From JAXFQS01 sp051892815 (GTDB taxonomy: Bacteria > Verrucomicrobiota > Kiritimatiellia > RFP12 > DVOR01), in contig JBJFGP010000058.1 of the NCBI GenBank assembly GCA_051892815.1, positions 1 through 22,401 of the forward strand: a stretch of 22,401 nucleotides of DNA. The letters are read 5' to 3'. Each line of letters starts with the position of its first letter. Within the stretch, counting starts at the first letter, position 1. Positions 1 to 8,310 of the stretch are shown one piece after another. The notes beneath the pieces were generated by a model. The model made no database searches. It had not been told where the DNA came from and saw nothing but the letters and a program-made list of their open reading frames with translations. Both the position numbers and the translations under genes were made by a program.

Positions 1-11
1 ACTTCCAAGAT

Positions 12-1568
12 TCACCTTCCAAGTTCCTTTCTCAACAGTGCCCACGCACGGTCTGAGAAAAACAGTCTCTCGTCATTTGACATGAGCACATACCAAGTTA
101 GAGGGAGAATAACAGCCTCACAGCACAAAGTGGTCAAGCACACTCTCGAAAACGAAGCCGCAAGAGCCCAACGAGGCAACGATCCAAATACCAATGTCAC
201 CACGCCAAGAATCAAAATCGGGATTGCCACTTCCTCAATCAATTTTCGAATCGGCAACGCCACAATACGCCGGGCCAAGAAAATCCTGGCGACGGTATAT
301 GCCGCCTGGGTAATCAATATCGCACAAACAACGCTATAAGGGCTTCCTCCCATAATCGCAAATACGAATGCAAGCGGAAGCGCCAACAGGGAAAAACTGC
401 CCATAATCGTATGGTAGGCAGCAATCTGCCCAGATGCATTGACAGCAATCATATGCCCATAGGTTAGATTCTCAAGCAAATGTGAAATCAGGAAAAGCGC
501 CGTCAGACCAGTAGTAAATGCGGGCGGATTCTTGAGCCACAAGCGAAGAACAACATCAAGTTCTAGCAACAATGGTGCGACGAAAATAAAAGAAAGCAGC
601 ACCCCGAACTTGCAAGCCATAAAGACCAGTTTTTCCATTCGTGCGAAGTCCCTTGCGCCATAGGCGGTTAAGATTGCCGGGGAAAAAGCGCTAAGCATCG
701 CCCCTGAAAGTGTCGACGACTGCCCATTGACCGTATTAGCGACTGTCAGCGCAGCATTGACACGAGGCCCAAAAAACTTATTGACCAGAATGGCTATGCC
801 TTGCCCACGCAACAACCCACTAAATGTTCCAACCATCTGCCATCCGGCAAATGCGCCAAGCTGGCGAAACCTGCTCCATCGAAACATTTGCCCCCGCTTG
901 ATTTTGCACTCTGGAAATATGCGCATAGCCCGGAAACAGATAATCACCTGAGGGATAACGGACAGCAAACACATCCACGCCGCATATTTCACCATCCAAT
1001 CCCCAGGATGATTGACCATAAAACAGAGGAAGCCCACATTGAGCGAGGTCGCCGCAAAATTATAAATCGTCAGTTCTGCTATATATTGCTTGGCGGTATA
1101 CATAGCCTGGAACGGAACATTGAGCATTCCCACGAAGCAAGACACGCAAACAAATCGAAATGCCCAAACACAGGCATCGATGCGGGGGATTGGAATCTGC
1201 AAGAACGACCGAATTGCCCATTCGCCAATAGGGTAGCCAACCGCAACGAGCACCAAGGGCACAACCGTATGAATTGAAACTGCCGTATTGAACCACGCAC
1301 GACACTCTTCGAGTGCCGATTTCTCATCGGTAGCTACCTTCGCCTGCCCAACCGAAACAGTGTAAAAGCGTCCAATCGCAGAGGCCAGTACGCTGTTGAA
1401 AAATGAGACGAAGACCGCCAGTCCTCCAACCACCCCATAAAGTCCATAGTCAACCTCCCCCAGGGACATCAACACCCAGCGGCCCGTCAGTAGCCCGCAA
1501 CAAAGCGCAAATAGCGACCTGCCGTAAGTCGCAACAATATTCCAAAATATACGGCGGTTTTCCGTCAT
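12..1568 (-). CDS. Wzx/MATE-type polysaccharide (lipid-linked oligosaccharide) flippase
   Basis: A polytopic inner-membrane protein of about 518 residues with many 20-residue hydrophobic stretches throughout, as in the MATE/Wzx oligosaccharide flippase superfamily. These proteins move undecaprenyl-linked glycan units across the inner membrane. The N-terminus (MTENRRIFWNIVATYGRSLF, then a GRWVLM...GEVDYGLYG stretch) is the usual opening of this subfamily, which is why I place the start at the ATG at 1566-1568. A GTG at 1601 would extend it 11 codons into the upstream dehydrogenase gene. With the ATG, the gene begins one base after the upstream stop, implying translational coupling. No clear Shine-Dalgarno is visible, consistent with reinitiation. 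It is the last gene of the operon seen here, and only 11 bases follow its stop. The substrate is unknown. Family call is firm; exact glycan is not inferable. Confidence 0.85.
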   Translation of the reverse strand: MTENRRIFWNIVATYGRSLFALCCGLLTGRWVLMSLGEVDYGLYGVVGGLAVFVSFFNSVLASAIGRFYTVSVGQAKVATDEKSALEECRAWFNTAVSIHTVVPLVLVAVGYPIGEWAIRSFLQIPIPRIDACVWAFRFVCVSCFVGMLNVPFQAMYTAKQYIAELTIYNFAATSLNVGFLCFMVNHPGDWMVKYAAWMCLLSVIPQVIICFRAMRIFPECKIKRGQMFRWSRFRQLGAFAGWQMVGTFSGLLRGQGIAILVNKFFGPRVNAALTVANTVNGQSSTLSGAMLSAFSPAILTAYGARDFARMEKLVFMACKFGVLLSFIFVAPLLLELDVVLRLWLKNPPAFTTGLTALFLISHLLENLTYGHMIAVNASGQIAAYHTIMGSFSLLALPLAFVFAIMGGSPYSVVCAILITQAAYTVARIFLARRIVALPIRKLIEEVAIPILILGVVTLVFGSLPRWALAASFSRVCLTTLCCEAVILPLTWYVLMSNDERLFFSDRAWALLRKELGR

Positions 1569-1569
1569 C

Positions 1570-2388
1570 TCAATCGTCAATTGTCGTAATAGCCCCGCCA
1601 CCAGTCAAATACAAGACATCGCCCACAACCATTCGACAAAGCGAACTTGCCAAAATAACTGCCATATTGGCAACTTCCTCAACGGTCACTAAACGCCCCG
1701 ATGGATTTCTCCTATTTCCCAAGTTCCCATCCGGCGAGAACTGCTCGGTGTTTGTACACCCTGGAGCAATGCCATTGACCACGATGCCATGTTTAATCAA
1801 CATCTTTGCCATTCCGGTCGTCAGTGCGCGAAGGGCCCATTTGGATAGAATATACGGCGAGTTTCCCGGTCTCAAACTAGAGGCAGAACAAACATTCAGG
1901 ATATTGCCGGCGATGCCATCCGCAATCCATTTCTCTGCCACACACTGGCTCAGAAAATAGGGGCCGCGCAAGTTCGTCTCTAGCGTCTGATCATACTGTT
2001 CAATTGCCGTTGCGCCGAATACACCGCCGCCGACAAAACCAGCATTGTTTACTAGAATATCAAACTCCCCAAGGGCGGCAATCGAACTGGCGAAGGAGTC
2101 CGGCTGGCGACTGTCTAGCCTAAGCACATCCACAGTTCCAAGCCCCATCAACTGCTGTCGAGCATGCACTAGCCGTTCGTCACTGCGCCCTGTAATTATA
2201 ACACAAGCCCCTGCCGACAAGTAGGCTTTGGCAATCGCCAAGCCAATTCCTGCTGTACCACCAGTTATCAAGGCGCGCCGCCCCTTCAGCAATTCTGACT
2301 GAAGGACGGGCACATAAACCGGCTCTTTCACCGGGGCGGCTTGTAGGAGGTTCCGCAAATGACGCAGGGCAGACCGGAACAAGCTCAT
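1570..2388 (-). CDS. Short-chain dehydrogenase/reductase (SDR family) of the polysaccharide locus
   Basis: A 272-residue classical SDR with an N-terminal extension of about 38 residues. Visible motifs are the NAD(P)-binding TGGTAGIG at 42-49, NNAG at 114-117, a TNLRGP segment with the structural Asn at 139, a serine cluster at 168-171 and the catalytic YILSK (Tyr179, Lys183). The C-terminal half has the usual GIVVNGIAPG and a closing YLTGGG segment. It should reduce a ketone or oxidise an alcohol with NAD(P)H, in the cytosol. Its ATG overlaps the stop of the MenD-like gene by 4 bases (ATGA), and the flippase follows after one base, so it probably acts on the product of the ThDP enzyme or on a nucleotide sugar. 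Family membership is certain; substrate is unknown. Confidence 0.9.
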   Translation of the reverse strand: MSLFRSALRHLRNLLQAAPVKEPVYVPVLQSELLKGRRALITGGTAGIGLAIAKAYLSAGACVIITGRSDERLVHARQQLMGLGTVDVLRLDSRQPDSFASSIAALGEFDILVNNAGFVGGGVFGATAIEQYDQTLETNLRGPYFLSQCVAEKWIADGIAGNILNVCSASSLRPGNSPYILSKWALRALTTGMAKMLIKHGIVVNGIAPGCTNTEQFSPDGNLGNRRNPSGRLVTVEEVANMAVILASSLCRMVVGDVLYLTGGGAITTIDD

Positions 2389-4172
2389 GAGAAAAGCCCC
2401 CTCTCCATCATGACCTGTATGGCTTCCTTGATTGTGCCGGGAAGGATACCCGAGACTAACGATTTCAATGTCGGAGGAGCGCTGTACGGTGCCAACTCCG
2501 CATACACTTCCAACGATTTGCGGTCATCCAGCACATCGGTAAAACACTCAAAAATTACAGACTGAGCTTGCCGCCGATCAAGGAATGCGTCAAAAACTGA
2601 AGAAAACTCCTCCTTCGTTGAGGCGCATAGATAACGAAAACCGAGATCCTCTGCTAGGTGCTTCACGACAGAGCGTGACCGATTGCCGAAATGCCCCCGC
2701 GCTGCAATAAAGTCACTCACCTTCTCCCCGCAATACTTGTTGTCGTAAATATTACCCCGCATGGAGAACTCGCCCCCTTCCCCATTATTTATCAAAACAA
2801 TCCGGAGATTCTGCCCCACATGTCGGCTCCCTATGGCGTTCAGGTCATAAAAGAAAGACAAGTCCCCAAACACGCCAAAATACAACTGCTCCGGGTGGAC
2901 GAGCGATGCGCCAATCAAACTTGAGGTGCCGCCATCGATACCAAAGCCTCCAACATTGCAGAATGTTCGCCGATTCTTACTGCTGACCAAGTTCCAACAG
3001 CGCAGCGGATTCAATATCCCTAGGTGAAGTTCGTCATTATCATGCAATCGCGGTGCAATCTGGGTGGCAATCCATAAATTCGAAAAGGGAATGTCTGGCC
3101 TCATTCGTGCAAGCGTCTCAACCTCATCCCGCCACCTTGTAAAGAAGGTGCCCCCTTCCAGCGAGGATTTTCCTTCCCCATAATGGAGGAAAAACGTCTC
3201 TTCTGACATTTCAAACACATTTTCAAGGCGCACAAAATAGTCTCGCAACTCCCCATCTGGACTGACACGCCATACAGGAGAAAGTCCCCGCAACCGAGAT
3301 GCCGTAGAATAATCCCCTGAAACTTCACCAACATGAATCACCAGGTCGGGTTTAAGGTCCCTAAAACGTGGATTTGCACCCATTCCCTTCTGCATGCAGA
3401 GCAGTGCCGAAAGCACGGCGCATTTACCACAATAATTGCTCGTCCGATCAGTTAGGACGACCGCATTATGAGCCTGAACAAACTTTTCCAGCGCAGAGGT
3501 CTGCTCATCCGTAAATGGCTGATGCGAGCCGATGAAAACCGCAACCTTAGCGTCCCGTGCGATTTCCGGCCAGTGCTTAGTGGCTGGCGTAACACGATGA
3601 ATCCTGCGGACATCCGGCAGTTTATCAACTGTATAACGGGGCGAATAACCAGTCTCAAGATTAATGTGCACAGGACCGCCACCGCGACGCGACAGAGCAA
3701 GGAGTGCGGCATTGACCTTCAACTGGCAATCAAGCATTTCCTCGGCTGTATGGGGAATCGGGCATTGCACGCTCAGATTGACAATGTCGCCTGGCAAGTT
3801 AAAACGGTCTGTCATCTGAGGATGCAGATTTCCAAGGTGTGAGGCATGCTGAGACGAGGTAATCGCCAGAACCGGCAATTTTCGATAAAAGGCCTCTGTC
3901 AAGGCCGGCATGTAGTTCCGACTTGCAGTAGCTCCTGTACAATTGATTACAACTGGACACCCCGTCTCTTCAGTAAGCCCGACCGCAAGATACCCCGCAT
4001 GGCGCTCGTCAACCGCTGAATACAGTCTGAAATCGTCGTCCCCCTGAACACTCAACACAAATCGATCATTTGTGGCCCCCGGGCTGATGATAATATTCCT
4101 AATGTGAAACGCCTTCAAAAGTGCAATGACAACTAGCGCATTCTTCTCGTCTGTATAATAATGCTTGCTCAC
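2385..4172 (-). CDS. MenD-like thiamine-diphosphate-dependent enzyme of a polysaccharide locus
   Basis: A 595-residue ThDP enzyme with the three-domain layout of the acetolactate synthase/MenD superfamily. The N-terminal Pyr domain carries IISPGATNDRF (28-38), aligned with the SPGS motif of MenD, and the cofactor-activating glutamate in DERHAG (Glu56). The C-terminal PP domain has GIDGGTSS (411-418) and the metal-diphosphate motif GDLSFFYDLN...NN (Gly436-Asp437 to Asn462-Asn463), very close to MenD. However, the arginine following SPGS in true MenD is replaced here, and no other menaquinone gene is nearby. It sits between a glycosyltransferase and an SDR, so I infer a C-C bond-forming or decarboxylating step in making a branched sugar or acyl decoration. 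Start is a GTG; no in-frame ATG lies close. Alternative: a genuine MenD displaced from its pathway, less likely. Confidence 0.8.
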   Translation of the reverse strand: MSKHYYTDEKNALVVIALLKAFHIRNIIISPGATNDRFVLSVQGDDDFRLYSAVDERHAGYLAVGLTEETGCPVVINCTGATASRNYMPALTEAFYRKLPVLAITSSQHASHLGNLHPQMTDRFNLPGDIVNLSVQCPIPHTAEEMLDCQLKVNAALLALSRRGGGPVHINLETGYSPRYTVDKLPDVRRIHRVTPATKHWPEIARDAKVAVFIGSHQPFTDEQTSALEKFVQAHNAVVLTDRTSNYCGKCAVLSALLCMQKGMGANPRFRDLKPDLVIHVGEVSGDYSTASRLRGLSPVWRVSPDGELRDYFVRLENVFEMSEETFFLHYGEGKSSLEGGTFFTRWRDEVETLARMRPDIPFSNLWIATQIAPRLHDNDELHLGILNPLRCWNLVSSKNRRTFCNVGGFGIDGGTSSLIGASLVHPEQLYFGVFGDLSFFYDLNAIGSRHVGQNLRIVLINNGEGGEFSMRGNIYDNKYCGEKVSDFIAARGHFGNRSRSVVKHLAEDLGFRYLCASTKEEFSSVFDAFLDRRQAQSVIFECFTDVLDDRKSLEVYAELAPYSAPPTLKSLVSGILPGTIKEAIQVMMERGLFS

Positions 4173-4240
4173 AATTTCACATTCCCATTCATAATCGATG
4201 CGCTAAATCTAGAACGCCCACGCCAACAACTTTGAAACAT

Positions 4241-5041
4241 CTACACCACAAGCCCCAAACGGGGAAGGATGACTTCCCATATTTTGACGGCATACTTCGG
4301 CAACAACATCGGCCAGCAGCAGACAAAATTGTTTGACCGATTGGCTTTGACAATCTCCTTGTTGAGCCACCAGCGAGCGGCGGCGTTTTTGGTGGAAGTT
4401 CCGCCGGGCAGCATCGCTGTCGTACAGACGGCCATATAGCGGTAGCGCATGCCGTGCACACGGAAAAATCGAATCAGCAATTCGCAATCGGCGGCAATCC
4501 GATACTCCATCCGGCTTCCCACATAGCCGCCCCACTTCTCAAAGCAGTCTTTGCGGATGAAAATCGCCGGATGAGGCGGCATATAGCCCCATTGCAACAT
4601 CCACGGGCGCCAAAAACGGGCAAAGCAGACCCGCAAGGTCCGCCCTCCGGGTTTCTGAACAAAGCGGACATTGCCAAAGATGCAATCAATTCCTGCGCAA
4701 CTTGCCTTCTCAGCGAAAGCCGAGACCCGGGCAAGGACATTATCCCCATCGAGGTAGTCATCTGCGTTGAGAATCCCGATGAAGTCGCCAGTCGCCAGCC
4801 GAATGCCCTTGTTGAGCGCGTCATACATTCCCTCGTCCGGCTCGGAAATCCACTTCATCCGTCCGGCGAAGCGCGGCTCATACTCACGCAGAATCTCGAC
4901 CGTACCATCCGTGGACGCGCCATCAATGACCAGGTACTCAAGGGTGCAATCGCGTTGAGACAAGACGGAATCCAGCGCCGTCCGTATGGTCGGGGCACTG
5001 TTTCGGCAAGCTGTCACAAGCGTAATCTTCACCTTTTTCAT
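4241..5041 (-). CDS. GT2 family glycosyltransferase
   Basis: A 266-residue glycosyltransferase with a GT-A fold of the WcaA-like GT2 type. The N-terminal nucleotide-sugar region reads ITLVTACRNSAPTI and LVIDGASTDGT (Asp40), followed by EPDEGMYDALNKG (68-79) and the DXD-like metal motif NADDYL (92-97). The later PHPAIFIRK segment is typical of this subfamily. There is no membrane-spanning N-terminus, so it should act at the cytosolic face of the inner membrane, adding a sugar to a lipid-linked glycan. It is the first gene of the minus-strand polysaccharide operon; the MenD-like gene starts 68 bases downstream. The ATG lacks an obvious Shine-Dalgarno. Donor and acceptor sugars cannot be told from sequence. 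Confidence 0.88.
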   Translation of the reverse strand: MKKVKITLVTACRNSAPTIRTALDSVLSQRDCTLEYLVIDGASTDGTVEILREYEPRFAGRMKWISEPDEGMYDALNKGIRLATGDFIGILNADDYLDGDNVLARVSAFAEKASCAGIDCIFGNVRFVQKPGGRTLRVCFARFWRPWMLQWGYMPPHPAIFIRKDCFEKWGGYVGSRMEYRIAADCELLIRFFRVHGMRYRYMAVCTTAMLPGGTSTKNAAARWWLNKEIVKANRSNNFVCCWPMLLPKYAVKIWEVILPRLGLVV

Positions 5042-5065
5042 CCGAAATGCCGCTAGGGGGTCAAT

Positions 5066-5088
5066 CCCGGCGTTCCCGGGCTTTGCCC
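5066..5088 (-). promoter_or_regulatory. Two overlapping hairpins in the leader of the glycosyltransferase operon
   Basis: In the untranslated leader, CCCGG/CCGGG (5066-5070 with 5076-5080) and GGGC/GCCC (5078-5081 with 5085-5088) share bases 5078-5080, so only one can form at a time. No U-tract follows, so neither is a simple terminator. This may be incidental in GC-rich DNA. Confidence 0.25.
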
Positions 5089-5143
5089 TGCGGATGGCAA
5101 CACATCCGCATTGAGGATTGTGGCGACTTCCTCAAACGCAACT

Positions 5144-5149
5144 ATTATA
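5144..5149 (-). promoter_or_regulatory. Probable -10 element of the polysaccharide operon
   Basis: A perfect TATAAT reads on the minus strand about 103 bases upstream of the glycosyltransferase ATG. At 17 bases upstream the -35 is weak (TTTCCC), which suggests an activator or a low-strength promoter. It lies just downstream of the terminator that closes the DUF2130 gene, as expected for a new transcription unit. The predicted leader is about 95 nt. Confidence 0.5.
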
Positions 5150-5183
5150 GCAAATACTGCCTTTCGGGGAAAGGATAAAGTGA

Positions 5184-5217
5184 GGGCGCGAGGGGTTCAT
5201 TGAACTGCCCCGCGCCC
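5184..5217 (-). terminator. Rho-independent terminator after the DUF2130 gene
   Basis: GGGCGCG at 5184-5190 pairs with CGCGCCC at 5211-5217. The inner arms GGG (5192-5194) and CCC (5208-5210) continue the stem with small bulges, closing on a short loop. On the minus strand a T-rich stretch (CACTTTATCCTTTCC) follows. It lies about 80 bases past the DUF2130 stop and just before the next operon's promoter. Confidence 0.7.
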
Positions 5218-5298
5218 CCTGTTTCGACCACCTCGAATCGGCAAGAGAGGCATCCATCATGCGGGGCTTTCTCGCCCCAACTCGATGCCCTCGGAACA

Positions 5299-6621
5299 CT
5301 ATTCCTCTTCAGACGGTTCGACGGCATCATCGCCGCAAAAGGCATCCGATCGATTCTGCCTGGCTGTCCGAGCCTCTTCGAACTTAGCCTTCATAGTTGG
5401 GTTCTTGTGCGTCAACTTGCGAATGGTCAAATCCTCGGCCTTGTCATTGGCTAGGCGGAGTTGGCGTTCGCTGCTGAGCAACGCGGCTTTGGTTGCCTCA
5501 AGCGCCCGAATCGACTTGTCGATTTCAGCAATGGCCTTCTCGAACTTCTCCTTGGCAAGGCGGCAGTTGTTGCCGAACCCCTCCTGAAACTTCAGCAACT
5601 TCTCCTCAAAGTCCGTCACATCGACATTCTGGCGGCGCATATCGGCCAACTGGCTCTTGTACTCAAGCGCATTCTTGGAGGTCTGCACGAGTATCGAGAT
5701 GAGCGGCAGGAAGAACTGCGGGCGAATCACATACATCTTGGGATAGAGATGCGAGACATCGACAATCCCGCCATTGTAGAGGTCGTTGTCCTGCTCCAGC
5801 AGGGAAACCAGCACCGCAAACTCGCATCCCTTTTTGCGGCGATCTTCGTCAAGTTTCTTGAGAAAATCGCCGTTCTTGTGCTTCGTCGCGGTCTCATCGG
5901 CCTCATTCTTCATCTCAAACATAATCGAGATATACTCGGTGCCGTTTTCGGCGAAGTCGCGAAAAACAAAGTCGCCCTTCGTCCCCTCGACGACATCATT
6001 GTCCTTGCCGAACTGCGCATTCCGCAAATAAGGGCGCACATGGCGTTCGAACGCAGTGGCGCAGTGCTGCTCCAGCGTTTCGCCAATCATCTTCGTGCTC
6101 AGTTTTGCCTTCATGTCCTTATAAAAGGCAACCTGCTCCTCAGCCGACTTGATTCGCCGCTCATACTCGGCCCTGAGATTCGCTAATTCCGCCTCCTTCT
6201 TCGCAACGACCTGCTGCCCCGCAAGTTGCTGCTCCAGCAGTTGGGTTCGGGTTTCCGACTCCTTGCCAGCGAGGGTAGCCTTCAACTTGGCAATTTCATC
6301 ATCCTTTCGGGCAACGGCTTGCTGCACATCCAACTGCTTCTGGAGGTTTACGGTCTCCATTTCAGACACCTTGTTCGCAAGTTCCGCCTTCAGCGCCATA
6401 ATCTCCCGATTCTTCGCCTCAAGTTCGGTCGCCGTTTCCGCCCTCTGCCGAGTCAACGCCAATTCCCGCTGAGCCTTGTCGCGCTCCTGAATCTCCACCA
6501 GACGCCGGGCCACCTCTGCCTCAAACTCCCGGGTTTTAACCTGACTGACAATCGAAGCGTAATCCGCCTCGTCAACAACGAATGTGCTCCCACATTTCGG
6601 ACACTTCAATTCTCTCTGCAT
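5299..6621 (-). CDS. DUF2130 protein with zinc ribbon, coiled coil and PD-(D/E)XK-like domain
   Basis: A 440-residue protein of the DUF2130 family. It opens with a zinc-ribbon half-motif CPKCG (Cys7, Cys10), followed by a long charged coiled coil (about 30-170). The conserved core starts near EQHCATAFERHVRPYL. In that core, KGDFVFRD (Asp217) followed by FEMKNE (Glu236, Lys238) has the D...ExK arrangement of the restriction-endonuclease fold, so nucleic-acid cleavage or binding is plausible, although the family has no settled function. A second coiled coil and an acidic tail (EPSEEE) end the protein. I chose the ATG at 6621 because AGAAGGA lies just upstream and the family begins at the zinc ribbon; a GTG at 6663 is unlikely. 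It stands alone with its own promoter and terminator. Confidence 0.85.
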   Translation of the reverse strand: MQRELKCPKCGSTFVVDEADYASIVSQVKTREFEAEVARRLVEIQERDKAQRELALTRQRAETATELEAKNREIMALKAELANKVSEMETVNLQKQLDVQQAVARKDDEIAKLKATLAGKESETRTQLLEQQLAGQQVVAKKEAELANLRAEYERRIKSAEEQVAFYKDMKAKLSTKMIGETLEQHCATAFERHVRPYLRNAQFGKDNDVVEGTKGDFVFRDFAENGTEYISIMFEMKNEADETATKHKNGDFLKKLDEDRRKKGCEFAVLVSLLEQDNDLYNGGIVDVSHLYPKMYVIRPQFFLPLISILVQTSKNALEYKSQLADMRRQNVDVTDFEEKLLKFQEGFGNNCRLAKEKFEKAIAEIDKSIRALEATKAALLSSERQLRLANDKAEDLTIRKLTHKNPTMKAKFEEARTARQNRSDAFCGDDAVEPSEEE

Positions 6622-6628
6622 CGTTTTT

Positions 6629-6635
6629 TCCTTCT
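6629..6635 (-). promoter_or_regulatory. Ribosome binding site deciding the DUF2130 start
   Basis: AGAAGGA on the minus strand, 7 bases before the ATG at 6621, supports this start over the upstream GTG. Confidence 0.65.
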
Positions 6636-6686
6636 GCTTACGCCGACGGCCTAAGTGAACCACTTGCCCGTCTCAGAACGCCAAAG

Positions 6687-6715
6687 AGCATAACAGAAAA
6701 AGGATTTTTTATCAA
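6687..6715 (-). promoter_or_regulatory. Sigma-70-type promoter of the DUF2130 gene
   Basis: On the minus strand TTGATA (6710-6715) and TATGCT (6687-6692) are separated by exactly 17 bases of A/T-rich DNA. The predicted transcript would begin near 6680, giving a leader of about 60 nt before the ATG at 6621. Confidence 0.6.
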
Positions 6716-6920
6716 GTCTCTTTCCGACTATTTATTGAGAAAACATCCTCATCGAGCCGTTCATTCCCCACACGTCAATCTTCTTGCGGCCGTGCGGCAC
6801 TTAGGGCTGGCTCAAATCTTTTCCCCAAGGACGCCGCGGTCCATCTGCTGACACAGGCTTGCGCCTCCCCACGAGAAGACATTCTCCAGGCACCCGCCCG
6901 CTAAAATATGGGAGGGGCTA

Positions 6921-8261
6921 CTAGTTGAAGATGCGGTCGGAGAAGTCCAGCATCCAAGTCCAATCAATCGGGGCAATGCCGTGCTCTTCCGTCCTGTACA
7001 CATAGCCGAGCCGCAGTCCGATGCACGAGGTTTCGTAGGGCTTCGGCCAAGGGACAGAGGGAAGGCCTGCGCCTGCCAACAGTTCCCAGACCGGACTCGC
7101 CGCTCTGAGCGAAAGATACTCGCCCTCGGTGTCGAACCAAGGTTGGGTAAAGCCCTCAACGAGCAAAGCCCGCGGCGCTATGCAGGCGGCGAAGAGGTGC
7201 TGGTCGAATGGAAGAGTCTTCCAAGGGGCATCCACATATTTGGCATAGGCCTTGCAGTACCAGTGCGGGAAGAAGTCCATCTCGGTCGAAGTATTTTCCC
7301 CAAAATCACGCTTCGCCAGTGTAATTCCTCCACCACCGGCTTGAACCGGAACGCACACGGCAAAACGCTCGTCGCGGGCAGCGGCGATGAGCGCAGCCTT
7401 GGCGAGGCGGGAGCATCCGGTCACTACACATTTCTTCGCATCCAATTCGGGAATACGCTCGGCCAAATCAAGCCCTCTCGAGAGGGTCCACGCCCAAGCG
7501 CCGAGGGAAGTTATATTATCCGTGCGCGATTCGTCCCTCTTGCCCCAAAGACCGAAGACGCCTGTATACGCAAATGGCTCTGCCCGATAGGCGGGATTCG
7601 TCTCTTCCCGATCAGGGTCGGGAGAAACCTCGCAATAACACGCACTCATCACCGCATAACCGCGCGAGAGAATCATCCCTATCGGGAATTGCGTTGACTG
7701 ATCTGTCCGCTGCATCAAACCACGGGCTGACTCAATTGCGCGATGATTCTTCACATATTTGCCATTTCTGCTCCAGGCGGACATCAAGGGCAAATCCGCG
7801 TCTTCGACGAGTTCTTGGTTGCCCCGGTAGTTTAGAAAGAGAATAACAGGGACTGGGCCCGTAGCATAACGCGGTAGCCAAAGTATCCAGTTCACCGACG
7901 GTCCCGTCCGATCGGCACGAAACCACATGCGGTATTGACGGCGAATTGCAAAGCCGGCCACGGTTCCAACCTTTTCATCAACCAACTCCGTCACCAGTCC
8001 CTGCGGGGCAGGTGGCTCTACACCATACATTTCGCGGGCGAAAATCTCCAGAATCTCCTTGCGACGTTCCGGCCAATTCTCAACAGTGACCTTTCGTCCA
8101 TCGGCAAAAACGAGCGGGTTCTCAAGTGTATAGGCGGGGATGGCCTTGGCATCGAAGTTTGGCTGGCGAAACGCGGGACAGGCGAGGACGACAAACCAGC
8201 AGGCAAGGAACAGGGCAATTTCGCGGAGCGGGCGACGGGATAACGCTTCAATTCTAATCAT
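6921..8261 (-). CDS. CE15-type glucuronoyl esterase-like secreted esterase
   Basis: A 446-residue alpha/beta-hydrolase resembling carbohydrate esterase family 15, whose members cut ester bonds between lignin alcohols and glucuronic acid side chains of xylan. The start has an arginine-rich n-region, a hydrophobic helix and VLAC, so it is exported, perhaps as a lipoprotein. The nucleophile motif is GCSRLAK (Ser284), where family members usually have G(C/H)SRxGK. The catalytic histidine is in TEEHGIAPIDW (His427). FPHWYC, LPFDQH and LIAP-like CIAPRALLV segments also match the family. The glutamate that follows the nucleophile strand in fungal members is Gln here (VPVQAGGGG), so the catalytic acid must come from elsewhere, perhaps the PWFDTEGEY loop. 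The ATG at 8261 was chosen because the promoter lies immediately upstream of it. No other glycan genes adjoin it. Confidence 0.8.
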   Translation of the reverse strand: MIRIEALSRRPLREIALFLACWFVVLACPAFRQPNFDAKAIPAYTLENPLVFADGRKVTVENWPERRKEILEIFAREMYGVEPPAPQGLVTELVDEKVGTVAGFAIRRQYRMWFRADRTGPSVNWILWLPRYATGPVPVILFLNYRGNQELVEDADLPLMSAWSRNGKYVKNHRAIESARGLMQRTDQSTQFPIGMILSRGYAVMSACYCEVSPDPDREETNPAYRAEPFAYTGVFGLWGKRDESRTDNITSLGAWAWTLSRGLDLAERIPELDAKKCVVTGCSRLAKAALIAAARDERFAVCVPVQAGGGGITLAKRDFGENTSTEMDFFPHWYCKAYAKYVDAPWKTLPFDQHLFAACIAPRALLVEGFTQPWFDTEGEYLSLRAASPVWELLAGAGLPSVPWPKPYETSCIGLRLGYVYRTEEHGIAPIDWTWMLDFSDRIFN

Positions 8262-8270
8262 AGCGCAGTG

Positions 8271-8298
8271 ATTATACCACAATCCGAAAGCGCGTCAA
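8271..8298 (-). promoter_or_regulatory. Near-consensus promoter giving a probably leaderless CE15 mRNA
   Basis: TTGACG (8293-8298) and TATAAT (8271-8276) on the minus strand are spaced by 16 bases. Only nine bases separate the -10 from the ATG at 8261, so transcription should begin zero to five bases before the start codon, leaving no room for a Shine-Dalgarno. Confidence 0.7.
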
Positions 8299-8310
8299 AT
8301 TCCCCTGTCT

